64,000 bases of DNA from Luteimicrobium xylanilyticum (GCF_009429125.1 NZ_CP045529.1:744001-808000); one strand, 5' to 3'; shown: positions 16,885-26,998, counted from the first letter of the stretch. The notes: a model not told the origin generated them from the sequence alone. Translations and numbers: made by a program.

Positions 16885-18477
16885 GTGCCCAGCAGCACGC
16901 ACGCGGACCGCGAGGACCTGATCCTCGAGATGGTCGACATCACCAAGACGTTCCCCGGAGTGATCGCGCTCGAGGACGTGAGGCTGCAGGTCAGGCGCGG
17001 AGAGATCCACGCGATCTGCGGCGAGAACGGCGCGGGCAAGTCCACGCTCATGAAGATCCTGTCGGGGGTCTACCCGCACGGCAGCTACGACGGCACGATC
17101 CGGCTCAACGGCTCGGAGGTCGAGTTCCGCGGGACCAAGGACTCCGAAGAGGCGGGCGTCGTCATCATCCACCAGGAGCTCGCCCTCGTGCCGCGGCTCA
17201 CCCTCGCCGAGAACATCTTCCTCGGCAACGAGCGGTCGAAGCGCGGGATCATCGACTGGCACGCGACGCGTGCCGAGGCGGCCAAGCTGCTCACCGACGT
17301 CGGGCTCTCCGAGTCGCCCGACACGTTCCCCGTGGACATCGGTGTCGGCAAGCAGCAGCTCGTCGAGATCGCCAAGGCGCTCAGCAAGAAGGTCGACCTC
17401 CTCATCCTCGACGAGCCCACCGCGGCCCTGAACGAGGAGGACAGCGAGCACCTGCTCGACCTGCTCCGCCTCTTCCGCTCGCAGGGCATCACCTGCATCT
17501 ACATCTCGCACAAGCTGAGCGAGGTCGCTGCGATCTCGGACCGGGTCACCGTGCTGCGCGACGGGCGGACCATCGAGACGCTGGACCTGCACGGGCCCGA
17601 GCCCGTCACCGAGGACCGGATCATCCACGGCATGGTCGGGCGCTCGCTCGAGCAGCTGTTCCCGGACCGCGAGAAGCACGAGCCGGGAACTGAGGCGCTG
17701 CGGATCGAGCACTGGACCGTGCACCACCCGATCGACACGTCGCGCAAGGTCGTCGACGACGCGAGCCTTACGGTCCGCCACGGCGAGATCGTCGGGCTCG
17801 CCGGCCTCATGGGTGCGGGCCGCACCGAGCTCGCGATGAGCGTCTTCGGGCGGTCGTGGGGCACCGGGATCTCGGGGAAGGTCTTCCGGGACGGCGAGCA
17901 GGTCAACCTCCGCACCGTCCGGGACGCGATCGACCAGGGGCTCGCCTATACCACCGAGGACCGCAAGAGCCTCGGCCTCAACCTGATCCAGACGATCCGG
18001 GAGAACGTCTCGGCCGCCGCCCTCGGCAAGGTGTCGAACGCGTTCGGGATCGTCCGTGCGGGCGCGGAGGAGCAGGTCGCCGAGCGCTACCGCAAGGACT
18101 TCCGGATCAAGGCGCCGTCGGTCGAGTCGGTCGTCGGGAAGCTGTCGGGGGGCAACCAGCAGAAGGTCGTGCTCTCGAAGTGGGTCAACACCGAGCCTGA
18201 GATCCTGATCCTGGACGAGCCGACCCGAGGGATCGACGTCGGCGCGAAGTACGAGATCTACACGATCATCAACTCGCTCGCGGACGCCGGGAAGGCGGTG
18301 CTCGTCATCTCGTCCGAGCTGCCCGAGCTGCTCGGCATCTGCGACCGGATCTACGCGATGAGCCAGGGGCGGATCACCGGTGAGGTGTCCCGCGAGGACG
18401 CGACCCAGGAAGAGCTCATGCGCTACATGACCAAGGAGAGGGTCGTCGTCGGCGGCCCCGCGAAGGGAGACCTCTGA
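16885..18477 (+). CDS. mmsA: Sugar ABC transporter ATP-binding protein, two-domain (MmsA/GguA-type)
   Basis: A 530-residue protein starting with GTG after a strong AAGGAGGAGGG. The first ABC domain (~10-240) has Walker [10 protein letters not shown] and Walker [11 protein letters not shown]; the signature of this half is degenerate (DIGVGKQQ), as usual in this family. The second domain (~265-515) has an intact LSGGNQQKV signature and [11 protein letters not shown], but its Walker A is degenerate (GLMGAGRTE). This is the normal asymmetry of carbohydrate-uptake-type 2 ATPases. It energises the importer with ChvE and MmsB. Its TGA overlaps the mmsB ATG (ATGA), so translation is coupled. Confidence 0.9.
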   Translation: MPSSTHADREDLILEMVDITKTFPGVIALEDVRLQVRRGEIHAICGENGAGKSTLMKILSGVYPHGSYDGTIRLNGSEVEFRGTKDSEEAGVVIIHQELALVPRLTLAENIFLGNERSKRGIIDWHATRAEAAKLLTDVGLSESPDTFPVDIGVGKQQLVEIAKALSKKVDLLILDEPTAALNEEDSEHLLDLLRLFRSQGITCIYISHKLSEVAAISDRVTVLRDGRTIETLDLHGPEPVTEDRIIHGMVGRSLEQLFPDREKHEPGTEALRIEHWTVHHPIDTSRKVVDDASLTVRHGEIVGLAGLMGAGRTELAMSVFGRSWGTGISGKVFRDGEQVNLRTVRDAIDQGLAYTTEDRKSLGLNLIQTIRENVSAAALGKVSNAFGIVRAGAEEQVAERYRKDFRIKAPSVESVVGKLSGGNQQKVVLSKWVNTEPEILILDEPTRGIDVGAKYEIYTIINSLADAGKAVLVISSELPELLGICDRIYAMSQGRITGEVSREDATQEELMRYMTKERVVVGGPAKGDL

Positions 18478-19649
18478 TGGACGTCGTGCGGGAGTACTTG
18501 GGACGCAACGTCCGCCAGTACGGCATCGTCGCAGCGCTCGTCGTCATCGTCCTGCTGTTCCAGGCGATGACCGACGGCAGGCTGCTCAGCCCCAACAACG
18601 TCGCGAGCCTGATCCAGCAGAACGCGTACGTCATGATCCTCGCGATCGGCATGGTCATGGTGATCGTCGCGGGCCACATCGACCTGTCGGTCGGCTCGGT
18701 CGTCGCCTTCGCTGGAGGCCTGTGCGCGATCATGATGAACCACTGGCACTGGTCGGTGCCGGTGGCGATCGTCGCTACGCTGGTCGTGGGCGCGCTGGTG
18801 GGCGTCTGGCAGGGGTTCTGGATCGCGTACGTCGGCATCCCGGCGTTCATCGTCACCCTGGCGGGCATGCTGATCTTCCGTGGCCTGGCCATCGTGCTGG
18901 TGGGCGAGACCGTCGCGCCGCTGCCCAACTCGTTCAACGACATCGGTAACGGCTCGCTGCCGAACTTCCTCGGCTTCGCCGGCAACCTCGACGTGGTGAC
19001 CGTGGTCATCGGCGTGATCGCCGTCCTCGGGCTCGTCTGGTCGCAGTTCCGCTCGCGCCGCAACCTCGTGCGCCACAACCTCTCGGTCGAGGCGCTGCCG
19101 GTCTTCGTCGGCAAGCTCGTGATCCTCGCGGCGCTCATCGCCCTCGTGACGTACTGGCTCGCGCTGTCCAAGGGCGGCACGCCGATCGTCCTGGTCATCC
19201 TCGGCGTCCTGGTGCTCGGGTACACGTTCGTGCTGAGCCGCAGCACCTTCGGCCGCCACATCTACGCGGTCGGTGGCAACCGGAGCGCGGCCATCCTCTC
19301 GGGCGTGTCCGCCCGTCGCACGGACTTCGCGATCTTCGTCAACATGGGTGTGCTCGCCTCGGTCGCCGCGATCGTGACGACCTCGCGCGCCGGCGCCGGC
19401 GTCGCGGCCGCGGGCACCAACTACGAGCTCGACGCGATCGCCGCGTGCTTCATCGGCGGCACGGCCGTCGCCGGTGGCGTCGGCAAGATCTCCGGCGCCA
19501 TGATCGGTGCGCTCATCATGGGCGTGCTCAACATGGGCCTGTCGATCATGTCGGTCGACGCTGCCTGGCAGCAGACCATCAAGGGTCTCGTGCTGCTCCT
19601 CGCGGTCGCGCTCGACATCATCGGCAAGCGCCGCTCGTCGCTCACCTGA
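18477..19649 (+). CDS. mmsB: Sugar ABC transporter permease (MmsB/GguB-type)
   Basis: A 390-residue integral membrane protein with about ten hydrophobic segments and the family motif GHIDLSVGSVVAF near residue 65-77 (EAA-like loop equivalents later, YAVGGNRSAAILSGV). The length suits the multiple-monosaccharide permease group, which is longer than RbsC. The start overlaps the mmsA stop. It is the last gene of the importer operon and is followed by a strong hairpin terminator. Confidence 0.9.
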   Translation: MDVVREYLGRNVRQYGIVAALVVIVLLFQAMTDGRLLSPNNVASLIQQNAYVMILAIGMVMVIVAGHIDLSVGSVVAFAGGLCAIMMNHWHWSVPVAIVATLVVGALVGVWQGFWIAYVGIPAFIVTLAGMLIFRGLAIVLVGETVAPLPNSFNDIGNGSLPNFLGFAGNLDVVTVVIGVIAVLGLVWSQFRSRRNLVRHNLSVEALPVFVGKLVILAALIALVTYWLALSKGGTPIVLVILGVLVLGYTFVLSRSTFGRHIYAVGGNRSAAILSGVSARRTDFAIFVNMGVLASVAAIVTTSRAGAGVAAAGTNYELDAIAACFIGGTAVAGGVGKISGAMIGALIMGVLNMGLSIMSVDAAWQQTIKGLVLLLAVALDIIGKRRSSLT

Positions 19650-19670
19650 CGACGGGCTCGCGGCTCGAGA

Positions 19671-19711
19671 GAGGGGCTCGCACCGGCCGAACCGGCCGGT
19701 GCGAGCCCCTC
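19671..19711 (+). terminator. Strong terminator after mmsB
   Basis: Perfect 18-bp arms (19671-19688 and 19694-19711) around a GAACC loop, 21 nt past the mmsB stop. Confidence 0.85.
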
Positions 19712-19813
19712 GTCGTCGTGCTCGTCACCGCCCGGCCCTGCCTGTGCCTGTCCTCGCAGCGCCACGCCTTGGTCCGGCGCCGAGCCGGTGCACGAAAAGT
19801 CGCTCCGGGACTG

Positions 19814-19842
19814 TTGACTCGTCGGGAGTCACGCGCTAACGT
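19814..19842 (+). promoter_or_regulatory. Predicted promoter of the cupin-RhaSTPQ-type operon
   Basis: TTGACT (19814-19819), 17-nt spacer, TAACGT (19837-19842). The tandem palindromes at 19846-19873 lie just downstream, where a bound repressor would block the start. Confidence 0.6.
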
Positions 19843-19845
19843 TCA

Positions 19846-19873
19846 GGTTCATTGAACCAGGTTCAGTGAACCT
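19846..19873. promoter_or_regulatory. Tandem palindromic operators upstream of the cupin-RhaSTPQ-type operon
   Basis: GGTTCA-T-TGAACC (19846-19858) is followed immediately by AGGTTCA-G-TGAACCT (19859-19873), and the junction TGAACCAGGTTCA is itself a palindrome. The likely ligand is the LacI regulator inside the operon (27031-28023). The half-sites resemble GATTCA/TGAATC before rhaI. Confidence 0.7.
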
Positions 19874-19925
19874 GCTGCCACGCGATGTCGCGCCGGCAGG
19901 CGCGGCGACTCAACGAGGAGTGCTG

Positions 19926-21167
19926 ATGACGAACGACCCCTACCTGGACCGGATCTCGTCCCACGTGTCGGGCATGTCCCGGGCGCTCGACGCCGGCGAC
20001 GGCATCGTCCGTCTCGCTCCCTCCTGGGTGCCGCGCTCGTTCTGCACCCCGGGGCGTCGCATCCGGCTCCACCCGGACGACTACTTCCCGTTCCAGCAGA
20101 CGCGCGGCGGCATCGACGAGCGTTGGCTCGCGTCCACGGTGCGCGCGGAGAACGGGCCTCTCACCGGCCCCTACGAGGGGCTCAGCCTGGTGGTCGACCC
20201 CGACGGCACGCTACTCCCGTTCGACGAGTTCGTGAGCCACCACGGCGCGGCGGCTGTCGGCGAGCGGCTCTGGGAGGGCCACGGCGGCTGGACCATGTAC
20301 TCGAAGTTCTACGACAACCTGCTCCCGCTGCCGTTCCACGTGCACCACGACGACGAGAAGGCCGCGCTCGTCGGGAAGGTCGGCAAGCCCGAGGCGTACT
20401 ACTACTCGCCGCAGATGAACAACTACCTCGGCGACCAGTCGATCTCGTACCTCGGTCTGCGCCCGGGGACCTCGAGGGACCAGGTGCGCGAGCGCCTCGC
20501 GCGGTTCGGCGCGGGCGGGGACAACCGGATCACCGAGCTCGCGCTGGGCTACCGCACGCAGCTCGGCACGGGCTGGGACGTCCCGTCGGGCGTCTTGCAC
20601 GCCCCGGCGAGCATCTGCACGTACGAGCCGCAGTCGTCCTCGGACGTCTTCTCCATGTGCGAGTCCTGGAGCAACAACCGCGAGGTGCCCGAAGAGCTGC
20701 TGTGGAAGGACGTGCCGGAGTCGCGCCACGGCGACGTCGACGCCGTGCTCGACCTCCTCGACTGGGAGAAGAACGTCGACCCGGACTTCGTCGCGAACCG
20801 GTTCATGGCCCCCTACGAGACCAAGGCGTCCGAGGCGGCGGGAGGCCGGGCGTACGTCGAGCGGTGGATCGTCTACCGTTCGAACGCCTTCAGCGCCAAG
20901 GAGCTCACGGTCGCGCCGGGGGAGACGGCCGTGATCACCGAGGACGACGCCTACGGGGCGATCGTCGTGCAGGGTCACGGGACTCTCGGCTCGCACGACG
21001 CGGCCGCGGCCACCGTGATCCGCTTCGGGCAGCTCAGCCAGGACGAGTTCTTCGTCACCGCGGAGGCCGCCCGGGCCGGCGTCCGCGTGCACAACGCCAG
21101 CCCGACGGAAGAGCTCGTCGTGCTCAAGCACTTCGGGCCGGGGAACGTGGAGCTGGGCCTTGTCTGA
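19926..21167 (+). CDS. Cupin-fold protein related to class I mannose-6-phosphate isomerases, function unknown
   Basis: 413 residues from the ATG at 19926, which has GAGGAG about 5 nt upstream; the open frame extends further but without a ribosome site. The segment LPFHVHHDDEKAALVGK has the His-x-His...Glu metal-ligand pattern of cupin isomerases, near residue 120-136, and KPEAYYYSPQ follows, as in the mannose-6-phosphate isomerase family. A second beta-rich half ends the protein. It is the first gene of an operon with a DUF4432 protein and a RhaSTPQ-type importer, so it probably isomerises or binds the imported sugar or its derivative. It is not a housekeeping ManA by context. The reaction is not known. 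Confidence 0.7.
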   Translation: MTNDPYLDRISSHVSGMSRALDAGDGIVRLAPSWVPRSFCTPGRRIRLHPDDYFPFQQTRGGIDERWLASTVRAENGPLTGPYEGLSLVVDPDGTLLPFDEFVSHHGAAAVGERLWEGHGGWTMYSKFYDNLLPLPFHVHHDDEKAALVGKVGKPEAYYYSPQMNNYLGDQSISYLGLRPGTSRDQVRERLARFGAGGDNRITELALGYRTQLGTGWDVPSGVLHAPASICTYEPQSSSDVFSMCESWSNNREVPEELLWKDVPESRHGDVDAVLDLLDWEKNVDPDFVANRFMAPYETKASEAAGGRAYVERWIVYRSNAFSAKELTVAPGETAVITEDDAYGAIVVQGHGTLGSHDAAAATVIRFGQLSQDEFFVTAEAARAGVRVHNASPTEELVVLKHFGPGNVELGLV

Positions 21168-22164
21168 GCTGCACGGGCTGGCGCTGCGCGAGGTCGGGCG
21201 GCGTGTCGGCTCGCTCGACCAGGTCGCGCGCATCGAGGACGTCGTCGACGCGAACGGACCGGCCCGCGGCAACCGTCGCCTGCGGTTGGTCAACGGCGGC
21301 GGGCTCGAGCTCGACGTCCTGCCCGACCGTGCCCTCGACCTCGGAACCCTGACCTTCAACGGCGTGCCGTTCGCCTGGCGGTCGGCCGTCGGCGACGTGG
21401 ACCCGGCGATGACCGACGCCCGCGGGCGCGGCTGGATGAGGACCTTCGCCGGCGGCGTGCTGAGCACCTGCGGGCTCGACACCTTCGGTGCGCCGTCGAC
21501 CGACCAGGGGGTCGACCTGCCCATGCACGGCAGGATCGGGGGCCTGCGCTCGACGCTCACGCGGGCCGAGCTGAGCGGCGACGAGCTCGTCGTCGAGGGC
21601 AGGGTCCGCCAGACCGCGGTCCTCGAGGAGAACCTCGTGCTGCGGCGCCGTATCACGACCGCCCTGGGCTCGCGCTCCTTCACCGTCGAGGACGTCGTGA
21701 CGAACGAGGGCGCGGACGAGCAGGATCACATGGTCCTGTACCACGTGAACCTCGGCTGGCCGCTTCTGGACACGGACACCCGGATCGAGATCGGCCAGGC
21801 CTCGGCCGAGCCGCGCGACGCGGACGCCGCGCTGGGGTTCGACACCCGCGGTGTGTTCGGGGACCCACAGGCCGGATTCCGTGAGCAGGTCTTCATCCAC
21901 ACCACCGACGAGTCCGAGCAGCGGGTCGCGCGCGTGGTCAACGACGCGCGCGGCCTCGCCCTGACCCTGCGCTACTCCGACACCCTCCCCGCGATCTTCG
22001 AGTGGAAGATGCTCGCCGAACGCTGCTACGCGCTCGGGCTCGAGCCCGCCAACACCTCGGAGATGACGGGTCGGGCGGCGGCCCGCAAGAACGGCCTGCT
22101 GCCGTCGCTCGCCCCCGGCGAGTCGCGCACCTACCGCCTGGAGATCGAGGTGGACGCACCGTGA
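21160..22164 (+). CDS. DUF4432 aldose 1-epimerase-like protein
   Basis: A 334-residue protein of the galactose-mutarotase-like superfamily (DUF4432 type), with RLVNGGGLELDVLPDRALDL near the start, a conserved CGLDTFGAPS, and HGRIG further on. It begins with a TTG that overlaps the upstream gene by 8 nt; GTGGAG lies about 8 nt before it. It probably interconverts anomers, or modifies the sugar, for the importer encoded next. No classical RhaM mutarotase is seen in the window, so this protein could fill that step. The stop overlaps the GTG of the next gene (GTGA). Confidence 0.75.
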   Translation: MSELHGLALREVGRRVGSLDQVARIEDVVDANGPARGNRRLRLVNGGGLELDVLPDRALDLGTLTFNGVPFAWRSAVGDVDPAMTDARGRGWMRTFAGGVLSTCGLDTFGAPSTDQGVDLPMHGRIGGLRSTLTRAELSGDELVVEGRVRQTAVLEENLVLRRRITTALGSRSFTVEDVVTNEGADEQDHMVLYHVNLGWPLLDTDTRIEIGQASAEPRDADAALGFDTRGVFGDPQAGFREQVFIHTTDESEQRVARVVNDARGLALTLRYSDTLPAIFEWKMLAERCYALGLEPANTSEMTGRAAARKNGLLPSLAPGESRTYRLEIEVDAP

Positions 22165-23744
22165 GCACCGAAGACAGCGTCACGCACGCGACAGCCGGAC
22201 CGGCCGTCCGCACCGAACCCGCGGCGTCCCCCTCCGCGACCTCGCTCCTCGAGCTTCGCTCCGTCACCAAGCGGTTCGGCGCGGTCTCGGCCCTGAGCGA
22301 CGGCAACCTGCGCCTCGAGCGGCACTCGATCCACGCCGTCGTCGGCGAGAACGGCGCCGGCAAGTCGACTCTCGTCAAGATCATCGGCGGGCTGCACACC
22401 CGCGACTCGGGGGACTTCCTGCTCGACGGCGAGCCCGTCGACTTCCGCACGACGGCGGACGCCAAGGCGGCGGGCATCGCCGTGATCTACCAAGAGCCGA
22501 CGCTCTTCCCCGACCTGTCGGTCGCGGAGAACATCTTCATCGGGCGTCAGCCCTACACCCGCTTCGGCCAGATCGACCGGGCGAAGATGAACCGCGACAC
22601 GCGCGAGCTGACGGCGCGGCTCGGTGTGCCGCTGGACCCGCAGCGTCAGGCGCTCAGCCTGTCGATCGCTGACCAGCAGATCGTCGAGATCGCGAAGTCC
22701 GTGTCCCTGGACGCTCAGGTGATCGTCATGGACGAGCCGACCGCCGCCCTCAGCGGGCTCGAGGTCGACCGGCTGATGGGGATCGCCCGGCACCTGCGCG
22801 ACGAGGGCAAGGGCGTCATCTTCATCTCGCACCGGTTCGACGAGGTCTTCTCCCTCTGCGACACCATCACGGTCATGCGCGACGGCGCCTACGTGTCGAC
22901 CAACGCGGTCGCCGACGTGGACGTGGACGAGATCATCCGGCAGATGGTCGGCCGCAACGTCGACCAGCTCTTCCCCAAGATCGAGACCGAGGTCGGCGAC
23001 GTCGTGCTCCAGGTCGAGGGCCTGAGCTCGCTGGGTCTGTTCTCGGACGTGAGCTTCGACGTGCGTGCGGGGGAGATCGTCTGCCTCGCCGGCCTCGTCG
23101 GCGCGGGCCGCAGCGAGATCGCGCGCGCCGTGTTCGGCGTCGACCCGTACGACAGCGGGACGGTCCGGGTCGGCGGGGTCGAGCTCCACGCGCACAACTC
23201 CGCCGAGGCCATGCGCGCCGGCATCGGGTTCGTCCCCGAGGACAGGCGCAGGCAGGGGCTCGCGATGACGGCCGGCGTCGCGAGCAACATCACGCTGGCG
23301 ATCCGCGAGCGCCTGGCCGAGGCCGGGTTCCTCAGCACCCGGGTCGAGAACCGGGCGGCCCAGGACTGGGCGGCCCGGCTCCAGGTCAAGACGCACTCGC
23401 TCGACACCCAGGCGACGATGCTCAGCGGCGGCAACCAGCAGAAGGTCGTGCTGGCCAAGTGGCTCGCGACGGAGCCCAAGCTCCTCATCATCGACGAGCC
23501 GACCCGAGGGATCGACGTCGGGACCAAGTCGGAGGTGCACCGCCTCATCTCGGAGCTCGCCGGCCGGGGTCTGGCGGTCCTCATGATCTCGTCCGAGCTG
23601 CCCGAGGTCCTGGGCATGGCCGACCGGATCCTCGTGGTGCGCGAAGGGCGGCTCACCGCCGAGCTCTCGCGCGACGAGGCGACCGCCGAGAACGTCATGC
23701 TCGCCGCCACCCAGGCGCCCGCCCCGAAGGAGCCCGACGCATGA
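22161..23744 (+). CDS. rhaT: Sugar ABC transporter ATP-binding protein, RhaT-type (two-domain)
   Basis: 527 residues from the GTG at 22161 that overlaps the upstream stop. The first ABC domain has Walker [10 protein letters not shown], a weak signature (ALSLSIADQQIVEIAKS) and VIVMDEPTAALS. The second has [26 protein letters not shown] and a degenerate Walker A (GLVGAGRSE). The set with two permeases and a RhaS-like binding protein matches the rhamnose/AI-2 group of importers. The stop overlaps the next start (ATGA). Confidence 0.82.
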   Translation: MSTEDSVTHATAGPAVRTEPAASPSATSLLELRSVTKRFGAVSALSDGNLRLERHSIHAVVGENGAGKSTLVKIIGGLHTRDSGDFLLDGEPVDFRTTADAKAAGIAVIYQEPTLFPDLSVAENIFIGRQPYTRFGQIDRAKMNRDTRELTARLGVPLDPQRQALSLSIADQQIVEIAKSVSLDAQVIVMDEPTAALSGLEVDRLMGIARHLRDEGKGVIFISHRFDEVFSLCDTITVMRDGAYVSTNAVADVDVDEIIRQMVGRNVDQLFPKIETEVGDVVLQVEGLSSLGLFSDVSFDVRAGEIVCLAGLVGAGRSEIARAVFGVDPYDSGTVRVGGVELHAHNSAEAMRAGIGFVPEDRRRQGLAMTAGVASNITLAIRERLAEAGFLSTRVENRAAQDWAARLQVKTHSLDTQATMLSGGNQQKVVLAKWLATEPKLLIIDEPTRGIDVGTKSEVHRLISELAGRGLAVLMISSELPEVLGMADRILVVREGRLTAELSRDEATAENVMLAATQAPAPKEPDA

Positions 23745-24793
23745 CCACCACGACGACAGCCCCGACGCCGACGCCGGCACCCCCGGCTGCGGTCAAGGCG
23801 CAGCAGCACTGGCTCGAGCGCGTCGTGCGCGCGCGCGAGCTCGGGCTCGCGCTCCTGATCGTGGCTCTGGTCGCCGGCACCAGCGCGGTCAACCGCCCCT
23901 TCCTGTTCAGCAGCGACGGATGGCGCTCGCTGCTCACGCTCCCGACGATCCTCATCGTCGTCGCGGTCGGGCAGGCGGCAGTCATCATCACCCGCAACAT
24001 CGACCTGTCCGTCGGCTCGACCATGGGCCTGTGCACCTACTTCGCGGGGAACCTCTTCCACCAGGTGTCGGGCATCCCCACGGTCGTGGTGGTGATCCTG
24101 TCGATCGCTCTCGGCGCGGCGATCGGCCTCGTCAACGGGCTCCTGGTGGCGCTCCTGAAGGTTCCGTCCCTCGTGATCACCCTGGGCATGCTCTACGCCA
24201 TCCGTGGCGTCGACGTGCTCTGGGTCGGGGGGAACTTCATCCGCCCGGAGTGGCTGCCGGACAGCTTCCAGAAGCTCAGCACCGCGGAGCTCTTCGGAAT
24301 CCCGTACCTCTTCATCCTCACCGTCCCCGTGGTCCTCGTCGTGAGCTGGTACCTGCGCAACAGGCGCGGGGGCCGCGAGTTCTACGCCCTCGGGTCGGAC
24401 CCCGACGCCGCGGTCCTGTATGGGCTCGACACCCGCAAGATCACGGTCAAGGCCTTCGTGCTCAGCGGCGCGCTCGCAGGCCTCGCGGGCACGATGTACC
24501 TCGCCATCTACGTCAGCGGCGACTCCCAGGTCGGCACGAACCTCGAGTTCGAGACCGTGGCGGCCGCGGTCGTCGGCGGCATCGCCATCACCGGCGGCTC
24601 GGGTGCCGTGTGGGTCGCAGCGCTCGGCGCCTTCCTGCTCGGGACCATCAACAGCGCGCTGCCCGTCCTGGGGATCCCGAGCCTGTGGCAGCAGGCCTTC
24701 GTCGGTGCCTTCATCCTCGGCGCCATCGCGCTCGACCGGGCACTGTTCGTCACGAGAGCCCGCCGGGCCCGAGCACTGAGGAGCCACGCATGA
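23741..24793 (+). CDS. rhaP: Sugar ABC transporter permease, RhaP-type
   Basis: A 350-residue membrane protein. A Thr/Pro-rich cytosolic start is followed by about nine to ten hydrophobic segments, with the binding-protein-dependent permease motif RNIDLSVGSTMGL near residue 85-97 and FYALGSDPDAAVLYGLDTRK in the cytosolic loop. Start and stop overlap the neighbouring genes by 4 nt each, so the transporter genes are tightly coupled. It should pair with RhaQ as a heterodimeric channel. Confidence 0.82.
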   Translation: MTTTTTAPTPTPAPPAAVKAQQHWLERVVRARELGLALLIVALVAGTSAVNRPFLFSSDGWRSLLTLPTILIVVAVGQAAVIITRNIDLSVGSTMGLCTYFAGNLFHQVSGIPTVVVVILSIALGAAIGLVNGLLVALLKVPSLVITLGMLYAIRGVDVLWVGGNFIRPEWLPDSFQKLSTAELFGIPYLFILTVPVVLVVSWYLRNRRGGREFYALGSDPDAAVLYGLDTRKITVKAFVLSGALAGLAGTMYLAIYVSGDSQVGTNLEFETVAAAVVGGIAITGGSGAVWVAALGAFLLGTINSALPVLGIPSLWQQAFVGAFILGAIALDRALFVTRARRARALRSHA

Positions 24794-25836
24794 CCTCGAC
24801 CGCCACCGCCGCCGTCGTGCCGCCGAGCACGGGCGTCCGGTACCAGAACCACGCCGCCCCGCTGTGGCGCCGTCTCCTCTTCCGCAGCGAGACGATCCTC
24901 CTCGCGGCCCTCGTCGTGGTGATCCTCGTGTCGTCGGCCTTCGTGCCGAACTTCGCCGAGCCGTTCACCTACTCGTCGATGCTGCTGAACATCGCGCCGA
25001 TCCTGCTCCTCGTGCTCCCCGTCACGCTGATCGTCGTGACGGGGGAGATCGACCTCTCGGTCGGCAGCGTCCTGGGGCTGTCGAGCGCGGTCTTCGGGCT
25101 CGCGACGCAGGCGGGCCTCCCCGTCGGCGTCGGTGCGACGCTGGGCGTGCTCGCGGGCACCGCCGTCGGGCTGCTCAACGGGGTGCTCGTGACCGTCGTC
25201 GGGCTCCCGAGCATCGCGGTCACCATCGGCACGCTCTCGCTCTTCCGCGGTGTGGCGGTCGGGATGCTCGGCACGACGTCGATCACCACGTTCTCGCCGT
25301 CGCTCACCGACGCGGCCAACGCCCTGGTCGGGAGCTCCCCGATCCCGGTCGCCGTCGTCGGGATCGGCATCCTCGCCGTCCTGTTCGGGTACCTGCTCCA
25401 CTTCACCCCGTTCGGGCGCGGGCTCTACGCCATCGGGCTCAGCCCCGAGATGGCGTCGTTCTCGGGCGTCCGTAGCAACCGCAGCAAGTGCGTCCTGTTT
25501 GTCATGAGCGGGTTCGTCGCCGGGCTCGCAGGGATCTACTACACGCTCCAGTACGACAACGCGATCGGCTCCAACGGCTACGGCATGGAGCTTCAGGTCG
25601 TCACCGGGATCATCCTCGGCGGCGTCTCCTTCTGGGGCGGCCGCGGCACGCTCGTGGGCGCCCTGATCGGCTCGGTCCTCATCGGGGTCCTCGCCAAGGC
25701 CCTCCAGCTCGGGGGCATCGGCTCCGACGGCACGAACGTCGTCACCGGGGTCGTCCTCATCCTCTCCGTCGGCATCGGGAGCCTCGCGCGCATCCGGACC
25801 CGCCGCCGTCGGCCCAAGACGTCCGAAGCGGCCTGA
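24790..25836 (+). CDS. rhaQ: Sugar ABC transporter permease, RhaQ-type
   Basis: A 348-residue membrane protein with about ten hydrophobic segments, the motif TGEIDLSVGSVLGLSS near residue 80-95, and an Arg-rich C-terminal tail. It overlaps RhaP by ATGA. It probably forms the channel with RhaP for the binding protein encoded 89 bp downstream. Confidence 0.82.
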   Translation: MTSTATAAVVPPSTGVRYQNHAAPLWRRLLFRSETILLAALVVVILVSSAFVPNFAEPFTYSSMLLNIAPILLLVLPVTLIVVTGEIDLSVGSVLGLSSAVFGLATQAGLPVGVGATLGVLAGTAVGLLNGVLVTVVGLPSIAVTIGTLSLFRGVAVGMLGTTSITTFSPSLTDAANALVGSSPIPVAVVGIGILAVLFGYLLHFTPFGRGLYAIGLSPEMASFSGVRSNRSKCVLFVMSGFVAGLAGIYYTLQYDNAIGSNGYGMELQVVTGIILGGVSFWGGRGTLVGALIGSVLIGVLAKALQLGGIGSDGTNVVTGVVLILSVGIGSLARIRTRRRRPKTSEAA

Positions 25837-25925
25837 CGAAAGGAGCGGGCCGCACCCGCACCCCCACCCCATCACCCTCTCCACCTCCCGCACGCCAGCT
25901 CCATCCCAGAAAGGTCGTTGCAACG

Positions 25926-26966
25926 ATGAAGATGCACCTCCACCGGGGCCGTCGGGGCGTCAGCGCCGCCGTCGTCACCGCGGCAGTCCTCGCGCTCGGG
26001 CTCGCAGCCTGCTCCACCAGCTCCAGCTCGTCCGGCTCCACGAAGGGCGGTTCCGACCACAACTACAAGGTCGCGTTCGTCCCCAAGAGCCTCGGGAACA
26101 AGTACTTCCAGGCGTCCGACGCCGGCGGCAAGGACGCGGTCGAAGGCTTCGGCGGGTCCTACCAGGAGGTCGGTCCGACCGCGACCGGCGCCAACGCCCA
26201 GGTCCCGTTCATCCAGACGCTCACGCAGCAGAAGGTCGGCGCGATCGTCACGGCGGCCAACGACCCGCAGGCCGCCTGCTCCGCGCTGAAGCAGGCGCAG
26301 CAGCAGAAGATCAAGGTCGTGACCTTCGACTCCGACACCAACTGCCGCGACGTGTTCGTCAACCAGGTGTCGTCCGAGGGCATCGCGAAGACGCTCGTGG
26401 ACCTCATGGGCGAGGCGATCGGCGGTACGGGCGAGATCGGCGTCATCGACGGCGGGCCCAACGCCACCAACCAGAACGAGTGGCTGGCCCTCATGAAGAA
26501 GGACCTGGCCGCGAAGTACCCGAACATCAAGCTCGTCGACGTGGTCTACGGCAACGACGACGACCAGGACTCGCTCAACGCCGCCAAGGGCCTGGTCCAG
26601 GCGCACCCGAACCTCAAGGGGATCATCTCGCCCGACTCCGTCGGCATCAAGAACGCCGCGCTGTACCTGTCCCAGTCCCAGTACAAGGGCAAGATCGCGC
26701 TGACGGGCCTGGGCCTGCCGAGCGAGCTGCGCCAGTACGTCAAGGACGGCACGATCACCAAGTTCGCCCTCTGGGACCCGACGAACCTCGGCTACCTGGC
26801 GGCGTACGCGGCGAAGGCGCTCATCGACGGTGACATCACCGGCAAGGAGGGCGACACCTTCACCGCGGGCAAGCTCGGGAAGTACACCGTGGGCAAGGAT
26901 GGGGTGATCATCCTGGGAGACCCGACCGTCTTCGACAAGTCGAACATCGACAAGTACAACTTCTGA
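25926..26966 (+). CDS. rhaS: Rhamnose-type ABC transporter substrate-binding lipoprotein (RhaS-like)
   Basis: 346 residues from the ATG at 25926, with AAAGG 11 nt upstream. A lipoprotein signal ends at LAAC. The mature protein has the RhaS pattern: VAFVPKSLGNKYFQASDAGG near the start, FALWDPTNLGYLAAYAAKAL, and the ending GDPTVFDKSNIDKYNF. I recognise these from rhamnose-binding proteins. It should bind L-rhamnose or a close deoxy sugar outside the membrane. Rhamnose catabolic genes in the same window (54185-60213) agree. Confidence 0.82.
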   Translation: MKMHLHRGRRGVSAAVVTAAVLALGLAACSTSSSSSGSTKGGSDHNYKVAFVPKSLGNKYFQASDAGGKDAVEGFGGSYQEVGPTATGANAQVPFIQTLTQQKVGAIVTAANDPQAACSALKQAQQQKIKVVTFDSDTNCRDVFVNQVSSEGIAKTLVDLMGEAIGGTGEIGVIDGGPNATNQNEWLALMKKDLAAKYPNIKLVDVVYGNDDDQDSLNAAKGLVQAHPNLKGIISPDSVGIKNAALYLSQSQYKGKIALTGLGLPSELRQYVKDGTITKFALWDPTNLGYLAAYAAKALIDGDITGKEGDTFTAGKLGKYTVGKDGVIILGDPTVFDKSNIDKYNF

Positions 26967-26974
26967 CCGTCGGT

Positions 26975-26998
26975 CGGGGGCGGCTCACGCCGCCCCCG
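26975..26998 (+). terminator. Intercistronic hairpin between rhaS-like and LacI genes
   Basis: A 9-bp GC stem (26975-26983 with 26990-26998) and a 6-nt loop, directly after the binding-protein stop. It may reduce read-through into the regulator gene. Confidence 0.5.
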